The notes beneath the pieces are model-generated. The model worked only from the letters and a program-made list of their open reading frames with translations. It was not told where the DNA came from and did not search any database. DNA of 64,000 nucleotides from the NCBI GenBank assembly GCA_963703175.1, contig OY969794.1, positions 2,356,001-2,420,000 on the forward strand, read 5' to 3'. The DNA is from VRUE01 sp963703175 (lineage in GTDB: Bacteria > Actinomycetota > Thermoleophilia > Solirubrobacterales > 70-9). Below are positions 9,801-21,800 of this stretch, one piece after another (within the stretch, counting starts at the first letter, position 1; every line of letters begins with the position of its first letter). The position numbers and the translations under genes are program-made.

Positions 9801-12800
9801 CGGCCTGCACTCGTCGCTGATCTTGCCCGAGAGCGGTTCGGTCGCGATCCAGGTCACGGTTTCAGGGCCCGATGAGGAGGGTCTGCGCGAGCTCGCGATC
9901 CACTCCCGCCCCGAGGGCGAGGAGGCCGAATGGGTGCGCCACGCAAGTGGCACGCTTTCTGCGCAGCAGCTGCCAACGCCCGAGCCCCTCGACACCTGGC
10001 CGCCACAAAGCGCTGGCAAGGCCGACGTCCGCCACGCCGAGGTCTCCCTCCCCGAGGAGCAGGCCCACGAAGCCGAGAGCTTTGCGCTCCACCCGGCACT
10101 GCTCGACTCTGCCCTACAAGCGGTTGGGCTGACGAGGCAAGACGGCGATCGGATCGAGCTGCCATCTGCCTGGGAGAACTTCGCCCTGCACAGCACCGGC
10201 GCCTCAACCCTGCGCCTACTGCTCAGCACAGAGGACGGCGTGCAGAGCCTCAGCGCCTATGACCAAGCAGGCACACCACTCTTTAGCGCCGCCTCGGTCA
10301 AGACCCGCCCGCTTGACCTAAAGGAGCTGGGCTCTGCCCAGCGCCGCCGCTCCCTACACAAGGTCAACTGGCAACCAATCCCCACCACAGAGGCCCAAGC
10401 CTCCGAGGGCGAGGTAGCCGAGATCACCCCAGCCGAGGGCGAGATCCCCCAGGCAGCCCAAGCAACCGCCGAAGGCGCCCTAGCTCTCCTCCAAGAGTGG
10501 GTCACAGATGAGGCCAACGAGAACTCACGCCTGACCCTGCTCACCCACAACGCGATCGCCACAAGCGAAGAGGAGGCACCAGACCTAAGAAGCGCAGCGG
10601 TATGGGGACTAGTGCGCTCCGCTGTCTCTGAGCACCCCGGTCGCTTCGCCCTGATCGACACAGATGACAGCGAGGCCTCTAAGGCAGCAATACCCGCAGT
10701 ACTTGCCCTGGGAGCCGATGAGCCCCAACTGGCCCTACGCGAGGGTGAAGCGCTTGCCCCACGTCTAACCAGGGTCAAAGCAGACCAAAAGCCAAGCGCA
10801 AAGCCACTTGATCCCGAACACACCGTGCTAATCACCGGCGGTCTCAGCGGCCTCGGCGCCCTGGTTGCCCGCCACCTCGTAACCAACCAAGAGGCCAAGC
10901 ACCTGCTCTTGGTCAGTAGGCGTGGGCCCGAGGCGACTGGAGCCGAGGAGCTAAAGGCAGAGCTCCAAGAGCTGGGAGCAGCAGAGGTGACGATCTCCGC
11001 CTGCGACGTAACCGACAGGAGCGCACTCGAAGAGCTCTTTGCCCAGGTCCCCAAAGAGCACCCACTGGGAGCGATCATCCACTCCGCCGGGACGATCGAT
11101 GACGGCGTGCTTGAGTCGATGGACCCAGAGCGCCTCAAGCGCACGATGGCCCCCAAGGCAACCGCTGCCTGGCACCTGCACGAGCTGAGTAAAGAGCTGG
11201 AGCTCTCCCAGTTCTTGCTCTTCTCCTCAGCCGCGGGCCTACTCGGTGGCGCCGCCCAGACCAACTACGCCGCCGCCAACAACTTCCTCGATGCGCTTGC
11301 CGCATTGCGGCGCTCTGAAGGGCTGGCGGGGACGGCGCTTGCTTGGGGGCTTTGGAACCAGCGCAGCAGCCTCGCCGGCGAGCTCTCGGCTGGGTTGCAA
11401 GACAACGAGGAAGTGATGGAGCGCCTTGCCAACCAGATCCGCCAGCGCCTCGGCTTTGCCCGGATGACCCCCGAGCAGGGGCTGGAGCTCTTCGATGCCG
11501 CCCGTGAGCTGTCCGATGCGGTGCTGGCCCCGGTGCGCTTTGACCCCGCCGCCTTGCGCGCCCGTGCCGAAGGGGGAACGCTGGCGCCGATCCTCTCCAC
11601 TCTTACCCGCGCCTCCGCCCGCCAAGAGGAGAAGCGCGGCACCCTCGGCGCCCTGCTCGCCGAGATCCCCGAGGCAGAGCGCTCTGCGGTCGTCTTGGAT
11701 CTCGTCCGCTCCAACGCCGCCGCGGTCCTCGGCCATTCCTCCCCGGAGGAGGTAGGGCCGCGGCGAGCCTTCCAGGAGATGGGGCTCGACTCCCTCGGTG
11801 CACTCGAGCTGCGCAACCGACTGAACGCTGCCACCGGGCTGGATATCGGTGCGACCGTCGTCTTTGACTACCCGAGCTCTGCGGCACTGTCCGAGTACTT
11901 GCTGGCGGAGGCAATCGCCGGAGGCATCAGCAAACAGGTTGTCCTCAGGACTCAGGCCAGCGAGGAGCCGATCGCGATCGTCGGCATGGCCTGCCGCTAC
12001 CCGGGGGGCATCGCTTCTCCGGAGGATCTTTGGCAACTGGTCGCCGAGGGCCGCGACGCGATCAGCGAGTTCCCGACCGATCGCGGTTGGGACATCGAGC
12101 GCCTCTACAACCCCGACAGGGAGAACCCGGGGACGAGCTACACCCGCGAGGCCGGCTTCCTCGCCGACGCCGGCTCCTTCGACCCCGACTTCTTTGCGAT
12201 CAGCCCGCGCGAGGCGCTGTTCATGGATCCCCAGGAGCGGCTCTTGCTGGAATTGAGCTGGGAGGCGCTGGAACGCACCGGGGTCGAGCCCGTGTCGCTG
12301 CGCGGGACCCAGACAGGGGTCTTCGCGGGCGTCGCGTACCAGGACTACGGCTTGCTGACCATGTCGTCGAGCCTGATCTCCGGACGGGTTTCCTACACCC
12401 TCGGCCTCGAGGGGCCGGCGATCAGCATCGACACCGCCTGCTCCTCCTCGCTCGTCGCCATGCACCTCGCTTCCCAGGCCCTGCGGCAAGGTGAATGCAC
12501 CCTTGCCCTGACAGGTGGAGTCACGACCGTTGCGACCCCGGACGTCTTCGTCGAGTTCAGTCGCCAACGCGCCTTATCACCCGACGGACGCTGCAAGTCG
12601 TTTGCCGAGTCCGCCGACGGCACGGGCTGGGGGGAGGGTGTCGGCGTCCTCGTCCTCGAGCGCCTCTCCGACGCCCGCCGCAACGGCCACCAAGCCTTGG
12701 CCCTGCTCAAAGGCTCAGCCATAAACCAGGACGGCGCCTCAAACGGCCTTACCGCGCCCAACGGCCCCTCCCAGGAGCGGGTGATCCGCCAGGCACTGGC

Positions 12801-15800
12801 AAACGCCCAGCTCGAGGCAAAGGACGTCGACGTCGTCGAGGCCCACGGCACCGGCACCACCCTCGGGGACCCGATCGAGGCCGGGGCGCTGCTCGCCACC
12901 TATGGACAGGAGCGCGAGAAGCCACTGAAGCTCGGTTCGCTCAAGTCGAATATCGGCCACACCCAGGCCGCCGCGGGGGTCGGCGGCGTGATCAAGATGG
13001 CGATGGCGATGCGCGAAGGCGTCTTGCCGAAGACCCTGCACGTCGACGCGCCCTCCTCCAAAGTCGACTGGGAGGCGGGTGAGATCGAGCTGCTCAGCGA
13101 GCCAGCCGAGTGGGGGGCGAACGGCAGGCCGCGCCGCGCCGGCGTCTCCTCCTTCGGCATCAGCGGCACCAACGCCCACGTGATCTTGGAGCAGGCACCC
13201 GAGCCCGTAGTCGAGGAGCGCACAAAGGCAAAGTCCCTCCCGACCCCGATCCCACTGACCCTCTCGGCCAAAACCGGGCCCGCCCTGACCGAGGCCGCAG
13301 AGCGCCTTGCCACCCACCTGACCGCGAACCCGGACCTCGACCCGACCGACGTCGCCTTCTCGCTGGCCACGACCCGCACCGCCTTCAAGCACAGAGCCCT
13401 AGTCATGGGATCGGACCGAGAGCAGCTGCTCGGCTCCCTTGGCGCACTCTCCCGCGAAGAAGAGTCCCCGGGCATCACCCGGGGCCTTGCCTCCACCGAG
13501 GGGCCCCCGGTCTTCATCTATCCCGGCCAGGGCTCCCAGTGGGAGGGGATGGCGCTCGACCTGCTCGAGACCTCGGAGCCCTTCGCGACCAAGTTCAGTG
13601 AGTGCGAAGAGGCGCTGTTGCCCCATATCGATTGGTCGCTCAAAGACGTCTTGTCCAGCGCTGAGGGCGCCCCCTCGATCAAGCAGATAGAGGTCGTCCA
13701 GCCGGCCCTATTTGCGGTGATGGCCTCCCTGAGTGAGCTCTGGCGCTCAGCCGGCATACGCCCTGCAGCTGTAGCCGGCCACTCCCAAGGGGAGATCGTC
13801 GCCGCCCACGTCGCCGGCGCTCTCAGCATCGAGGACGCGGCGATGCTCGCCGCGCTGCGCAGCAAGATCATCTCCCGCCTCGCCGGCAAGGGCGGCATGG
13901 TCTCGATTGCCCTGCCGACCGAAGAGCTTGACTCCCACCTCGAGCCCTGGGGGGAGCGGATCGAGGTGGCAGCCCACAACGGCCCATCCTCGACGATCCT
14001 CTCCGGCGATCGCCAGGCACTCGATCAGCTGCTCGAACACTGCACAGAGCAAGACATCCGAGCCCGCGAGATTCCCGCCGCGATCGCTTCCCACTCCGCC
14101 TATGTAGAGGAGTTGCGCGAGGAGGTCCTGGAGACTCTCGCCCCGATCTCCCCCCAAAGCGCCGAGATCCCCTTCCACTCCACCGTCACCGGCGGCCGTC
14201 TCGACACCACCGAGCTTGACGCCGCCTACTGGTATCGCAACCTGCGTGAGACGGTCCAATTCGAGCAGGTAACCCGTGGCCTGCTCCAAGACGGCCACCG
14301 CGTCTTCATCGAGGTCAGCCCCCACCCGGTCTTCGCTTTGGCCGTGGGGGAGACGATCGAGGCCACCCTGCCCGATCCCGACCAGGCAACAGCGCTGGGC
14401 ACCCTGCGCCGTGATGAGGATGGCTCGGGCTGCTTTGCCGCCTCCCTCGCCAGGGCCTATTGCGCCGGCGCGGAGGTCGACTGGGAAGCCTTCTTTGCGG
14501 GGACGCAGGCCAGGGCTGTCGGGCTGCCGACCTATCCGTTTCAGCGGGAGCGATACTGGTTGGAGCACCCAAAGGGCAGCGGCGATGTGAGCGCGGTGGG
14601 GCTCAGTGCCACCGGCCATCCGCTGCTCGGGGCCGCGCTGGAGCTGGCCGGCGCCGAGGGCCTTCTGCTCACCGGTCGTCTCTCGCTGGACGCTCATCCA
14701 TGGCTGGCGGATCACGCCGTCTCCGGCACGGTTCTCCTGCCGGCCACCGCCTTCCTCGAGCTGGCGCTCCGGGCGGCCGAGCAGGTTGGCGCGGAGACCG
14801 TCGAGGAGCTCACCATGCAGGCCCCCTTAGTCCTGACCGAGGGCGGCGCGGCCGCCCTACAAGTCTCCGTTTCGCCCGCCGCCGAGGACGGCCGGCGTGA
14901 GGTCACCATCCATGCCCGCCCCGAGGGTGAGGACGGCGAGTGGATCGCCCACGCGACAGGCATGCTTTCCGAGCGGCTTGTTGCCGCCGCCGAGCCCCTC
15001 GACGTCTGGCCCCCCGAGGGAGCGATGCCGCTCGAGGTCGACTACATCTATGACCGCCTGGCGGAGCTCGGCGTCGAGTATGGCCCTGCCTTTCAGGGAC
15101 TGACCGCAGCCTGGCGCGACGGCGAGAAAATCTACGCTGAGGTCTCTCTCCCGGAGCAGGTCGCCCACGAGGCGGAGAGCTTCGCCATCCACCCGGCGCT
15201 GCTCGATTCTGCGCTGCAGAGCGCGATGCTGGCAAGGCTCGACGATCGGGCGGCGTCCGACTTCGGTTTCCCCTTCACCTGGCGAGAGGTCGGGCTGATG
15301 GCTGTCGGCGCCAGGCAGGGGCGCGTCCGCCTGACGCTAGGAGACGGGGCGCTTGGCCTCGAAATGGCCGATGGCGAGGGGGTGCCCCTGGCGGCGGTCG
15401 GCTCCTTGGACTTCCGTCCTTTGGACTCTCCGCAGGCGCAGGCTGGGGGTGGTGGGGATCTGCTCGCGGTCGAGTGGGTGGAGGCAGCGCTCGACACGGA
15501 AGTCGCGGAGCCGCCGGAGGTCGAGCTGGTGCGCTGTGAGATCGAGGCGGACGTCGCGACGGTCGAGGCGGCGCGCTCGGCGCTCCAGAGCACCCGCGCA
15601 GACGTGCAGAGATGGTTGGCCACCGAGGCGGAGACAGAGTCCCGACTGGCGCTGGTCACGCGCGGGGCGATCGCCGCCGGCGAAGGCGAGGTCCCTGACC
15701 CTGCCGCCGCCGCGGTCTGGGCCCTGATCCGCTCGGCGCAGGCCGAGCATCCGGGCCGCTTCCTGCTCATCGACAGCGACGCCAGCGAGGCGTCCCAGGC

Positions 15801-18800
15801 TGCTCTGTCCGCTGCGCTGGTCAAGGGCGCGGAGGAGCCCGAGCTCGCCCTTCGGGACGGCACGGCGCTGGCACCGCGCCTCACCCGGCTGGTCGCCAAC
15901 GAGTCAGGTGCCGTCCCAATCGCGATCGACCCCGAGCGAACCGTGTTAATCACGGGAGCCGGCTCTGGCTCGGGAGCCTTGGCGGCCCGCCACTTGGTGC
16001 AGCGCCATGGCGCCCGCCATTTACTGTTGGTCGCCGGAGACCGGGCAGAGGAGCCGGGAGCGGAGGCGCTGAAGGAGGAGCTCGGTGGTCTGGGCGCAGA
16101 GGTTGAGGTCGCGGTCTGCGACGCAGCCGATCGCGAGTCTCTGCAGGCAGCCTTCGCTTCGATCTCCACGCAGCACCCGCTCGGAGCGGTCGTTCATTGC
16201 GCCGCTGTGCTTGCCGATGGCATGATCGAGTCCTTAGATCGCGAGCAACTCAACCTCGTCTTTGCCGCAAAAGCGCAGTCGGCATGGAATCTGCACGAGT
16301 TGAGCGCGGGGTCGGACCTCTCTGCTTTCGTCCTTTTCTCCTCGGTGACGGGAGCCATCGGGTTGGCCGGCCAGGCGAGCTACGCGGCGGCAAACGCCTT
16401 CCTCGATGCTCTCGCTCAGCAGCGCCGCGCTGCAGGCCAGCCGGCGGTCTCGATCGGCTGGGGCCTCTGGGAGCATCAGAGTGGCCGGTCCTCCGGCTTG
16501 GGCGAAGCTGACCTGGCGCGGCTCGGGCGGCAGGGCATCGAGGCGCTTTCAGACGAGGGTGGCTTGGCCCTATTCGACCGGGCACTCGACGCCGACCGGG
16601 CCACCGCCCTGGCTCTGCGTCTCGGTCTCAGCGGGCTCAGAGTGATGGCCTCCAGCGGCGAGCTGCCACCGATCTTCGCTGGCCTGGTTCGCGCTCCGAA
16701 GCGACGCAGTGCGGTCTCGGGCTCCTTGGGAGCAAAGCTCGCGACCCTGCCCGAGGCCGAGGCGCAGGGCCTTGCCCTCGACCTGGTCCGCAGCGAGGTC
16801 GCCGCGGTCCTCGGACATGCCTCGGGACAGCAGGTCGAGCCTGGCAGGGCCTTCAAGGATCTCGGCTTCGACTCGCTGACCGCGGTGGAGCTGCGCAACA
16901 GGCTCAGTGCCGTCGCCGGGCTGCGCCTGCCGGCGACGGTCGTCTTCGACTATCCCAGCCCGGCTGTACTCGCCGAGCATCTGGTGGCTGCGGCGGGCGC
17001 GAGCGGTGCTGCCGGACAGGTCGCCGTGCGCGCCCGGGCAAGCGAGGAGCCGATTGCGATCGTCGGCATGGCCTGCCGCTATCCGGGTGGCGTCAGCTCG
17101 CCGCGGGAGCTCTGGCAGCTGGTCGCCGAGGGCCGCGACGCGATAACCGAGTTTCCAGAAGACCGCGGCTGGGACATCGAGCGCCTCTACAACCCTGACC
17201 CGGAGAACCAAGGAACGAGCTATGCGCGCGAGGGCGGCTTCCTGGCCGATGCCGGCGAGTTCGACCCGGGGTTCTTCTCGATCGGGCCGCGCGAGGCGCT
17301 GTCGATGGACCCACAGGAACGACTCCTGCTGGAATCGAGCTGGGAGGCCCTGGAGGACGCCGGCCTCGATCCCAGCTCGCTGCGCAAGACCCAAACCGGT
17401 GTCTTCGCGGGGGTTGCCTACCAGGACTACGGGCCTTTTCCGGTGATGTCATCGAGCGTCGTCTCCGGCCGCGTCTCCTATGCGCTCGGCCTCGAGGGGC
17501 CGGCGATCTCCGTCAACACCGCCTGCTCCTCCTCGCTGGTGGCGATGCACCTCGCTGCCCAGGCGCTGCGTCAGGGCGAGTGCGACCTGGCCCTGGCCGG
17601 TGGAGTGACCGTGATCTCCAGCCCTGGCGTCTTCCTCGATTTCAGCCGCCAGCGCGGCCTCGCTCCCGACGGGCGCTGCAAGTCCTTTGCCGAGGCCGCC
17701 GACGGCGCCGGTTTCTCAGATGGAGTGGGCGTCCTCGTCCTCGAGCGCCTCTCCGAGGCCCGCCAAAACGGCCATCCGGTTCTCGCCCTGCTCAAAGGTT
17801 CAGCCGTAAACCAAGACGGCGCCTCCAACGGTCTCACCGCTCCCAACGGGCCCTCCCAGGAGCGGGTGATCCGCCAGGCCCTGGCAAACGCGGGTCTCTC
17901 CCATAGGGATGTAGATGCAGTAGAGGCCCACGGCACCGGCACCACCCTCGGTGACCCGATCGAGGCAGGGGCCCTGCTCGCCACCTACGGTCAGGAGCGA
18001 GAGAAGCCACTGAAGCTCGGCTCGCTCAAGTCAAACATCGGCCACACCCAAGCCGCCGCGGGAGTCGGCGGCGTGATCAAGATGACCGAAGCGATGCGCA
18101 GAGGGGTCTTGCCCAAGACCCTGCACGTCGACGCACCCTCCTCCAAAATCGAGTGGGAGACGGGGCAGATAGAGCTCTTGACAGAGCAGGCGCCATGGGA
18201 GCCAAACGGGCACCCGCGCAGAGCCGGCGTCTCCTCCTTCGGCGTCAGCGGCACCAACGCGCACGTGATCTTGGAGCAGGCGCCCGAGCTCCCGGTAGGT
18301 GACCGGCACGAAGGGGAGAGCTCTGGCGCTTCCCCCAGAGAGCTTCCAACACCCACCCTCCTGACCCTCTCGGCCAAAACCGAGCCTGCCCTCTTCCAGG
18401 CAGCTGCCCGCCTTGGCGCCCACCTCAAAGACAACCCAGAGCTCGACCCCAAAGACGTCGCCTACTCACTCCCCATGACCCGCAGCTCCTTCGAGCACAG
18501 AGCAGTTGTTTTGGGCACAGAGTCCAAAGAGCTGATTGCCTCCCTCGACGCGCTTGCCCAAGGCACGGACTCCCCGACCACAGCGAAAGGCAGCGCCCGT
18601 CAAGAGCAAAAGCCGCTCTTCCTCTTCCCCGGACAGGGGGCCCAGTCACAGGGCATGGCCCTGGGACTGCTCGAGTCCTCGCCGCCCTTCGCCGCCCAGA
18701 TGGCCGCCTGCGAAGAGGCACTGGCCCCACACGTCGAGTGGTCGCTGACCGAGGTCCTAAGAGAAGAGGACGGCAAGTGGCTGGATCGTCTCGACATGGT

Positions 18801-21800
18801 CCAGCCGGCCCTCTTCTCGGTCATGGTCTCCCTGGCAAGGCTGTGGCGCGAATGCGGGGTCACCCCCCAAGCGCTCGTCGGCCACTCCCAAGGGGAGATC
18901 GCCGCCGCCCACATTGCCGGGGCACTCTCCCTCGAGGATGCCGCCCTGATCATCGCCAAGCGTGGCCAGGCGATGGCAAAGATCGCGGGTAAAGGGGGAA
19001 TGCTCTCTGTCTCCCTCACCCCACAACAACTCCCCCCCTACGCAGAGCCCTTTGGGGAGCGTCTGTCGCTGGCGGCGATCAACGGACCAGCCTCCTTGGT
19101 TCTCTCCGGGGACCCCGTGGCATTGAAAGAGATCCAAGCCGCCTTTGAGGCGGAGGGCATAAGGGCCCAGGCAATAGCGGTCGATTACGCCGCTCACTCG
19201 ACTCAGATCGAGGCCCTAGAGGAAGAGCTCTTGGAGGCATTTGCCCCGATCTCCCCCCAGGCCACCGAGATTCCCCTGCACTCCACGGTCACCGGTGGGC
19301 TGATCGAGGGAGGCGAGCTCGGCCCCGATTACTGGTATCGCAACCTGCGCCAGACCGTGCTCCTGGAGCCGGTCCTGCGTTCAGCACTCGAGGGAGGACA
19401 GCGTGCCCTGATCGAGATCGGCCCCCATCCGGTACTTGCCTTCGGCGTCCAAGAGACGATCGAGGAGGTCTTGGACGACCCAAGCGAGGCGATCTTGCTC
19501 TCCACCCTGCGCCGCGAGGAGAGCGAGCCAGAGCGCTTTGCCCTCTCCCTCGCCGAAGCTCACGCCAAGGGCGTGGAGCTCAACTGGGAGGCGCTCTTTG
19601 CGGGGACCGGGGCCAAGCGGGTCCCCCTGCCGACCTATCCGTTTCAGCGCGAGCGGTACTGGTTGCCGCCCGCGCTTGGCTCGGAGATGGATCCCAACGC
19701 GGCCACTCAGGCCATCAACCAGGCCCTCGTCGGGCCGGCGGTGGCACTTGCCGGCGGACGGGGTGAAGGACTCCTCTTCAGCGGTCGCGTCTCCCTGCAG
19801 TCTCATCTCTGGCTCGCCGATCATGCCGTCGACGGCATGGCCTTGATGCCCGCCGCCGTCTTGCTCGAGCTGGCGTTGCGAGCGGGCGCCGCGAGCGGCG
19901 CGAGAACCGTTGAGGCGCTCACCTTGCAGGCGCCGCTGGTCATTTCCGAGAGCGAAGCGGCGGTGCTGCAGGTGACCATTGCCGATCCCGACGAGGAGGG
20001 CCGGCGTGAGGTCACGATCCACTCCCATCCCGAGCGGGACGCCGGGGCTTGGACCTGCCACGCCAGCGGCACTCTCGCAATGCAGTCCACGACTCCCCGC
20101 GCATCACTCGACAGCTGGCCGCCGCAGGGAGCCGCGCCGCTGGAGGGCGACGACCTCTCCGCTTTCTTGGCCGGCGTCGCCGCCGAATATGGACCGCTCT
20201 TCCCAGGGCCGGATGTGGCCTGGAAGGACGGTGAGCAGATCTACACCGAGGTCAGCCTCTACGGCGCCGGCACATCCACTTTGCGCCTCGGCTTCGGCCC
20301 CGAGGGAAACGCCCTCAGGCTCGACGCATACGAGGCCGAGGGTGGGCTGGTGCTCCCCCTCGCCTCGGTGGTGGTGCCCCCGCTTGCCGTGGACGAGCTT
20401 CGCCTCGCTGGGCAGCGCCGCTCGCTCTACGAGTTGGGCGAGGGCGAGCCACTCGCCTCACAACTGACACGCATTCCCGCCGATTGGGTGAAGAGGGCCG
20501 CCGGCTCGGCCTGGGACCCGGATGCCACGGTTCTGGTCGGCGGCGATCTCGATGGCCACGACGGACCGATCGCCCGCCATCTCGAAGAGGCGCACGGTGT
20601 CGGTCATCTGCTGCTGGCCGGGGCTTCCGAGCTCGCCGATCGCGCCGCACTCGAGGCACTGCTTGGCTCGATCCCCTCCGAGCATCCACTGGGCGCGGTG
20701 GTCCAGGTGGAGTGCGCCCCCGCCGGCGACCCCGCCACGCCGCCCGCTGGTGATGCGCTGGAGATGGTGCTGCGCCCGATGCTGGAAGGCGCTCGGAATC
20801 TCTACGAGCTGACCGCTGGGCTCCGGCCTGTCCGGCTTGCGGCCTTCTCGTCGACGGTTGGCGTGGAGCTGCTCGAAGTCACTCAGGACGCAGCTCGGCC
20901 ACTGCTGGTTCTGCCACCGGCCCTGCGAGGCTTCCTCGACGAGCCCATCGAGGAGGTCTCCGAGCCGCTCGTCGAGCGCCTTCGCGGCCTCTCGTCAGAT
21001 GGCCGCGAAGCGGCGGTGCTGGACTTCGTTCGCGCCCAGATTGCCGAGCTCCTCGGCTACAACGATGCTGCCGCGGTCGACACCGGTAGGCCGTTCATCG
21101 AGCTCGGCGTCGACTCGGTTGCGGCGATGGAGCTCCGCAACCGGCTCGACGCAGCGATCGGCGTCCAGATACCGGTGTCGGTTCTCGCCAACCAGCCGAC
21201 CCTGCGCGAGCTTGCCGCCTTCATCGCACGGCACCTGGGCTCAGGTGCCGTCGCCGAGATGGTCGACGGTTCGAAGGAAACCTTCGTCTCGCTGCTCGGC
21301 CGGGCCCGGGAGCAAGGGCAGGTGGATGAGTTCATGGGATTGCTCAGGACCGCGTCGCATTTCCGTCCGAGCTTCGATGACCCGCTGGGCGCTGGTGGAT
21401 CGCCGCCTGCCGTTCGCCTCGCCGAAGGCCCGGATTTGCCCAGTTTGGTCCTGATGCCTTCGCTTGTAGCGATGTCAGGTGCGCAGGAATACATCAGGTT
21501 CGCGAAAGGCTTCCGGGGGAAGAGGCCGACTTCGGTGATGCCTCTGGTCGGATTCGCCGAGGCCGAGCCTTTGCCCGCCAGCTTGGACGCCTTCGTGCGC
21601 TCGACGGCCGCGGCAATCCAGGATTCCGGCCTCGATGCAAGCTTTGTCCTCGCCGGCTACTCGTCCGGCGGTTGGGTAGCCCACGCCGTTGCGGCCCAGC
21701 TGGAAGCACAGGGTGTGCCTCCCATGGCTGTCATTCTGCTCGACACGCCGTCGACGTCGGTCGATACGGCGGCGCTGCTAGAACTCATACCCGCCCTCGA

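Noticed and set aside
10257..12567. Long minus-strand open frames across the PKS (335 and 442 codons)
   Set aside because: They are antisense shadows of a high-GC gene with a strong third-position bias. The plus-strand KR, ACP and KS motifs are unambiguous and the antisense products are low-complexity Arg/Ala/Gly.
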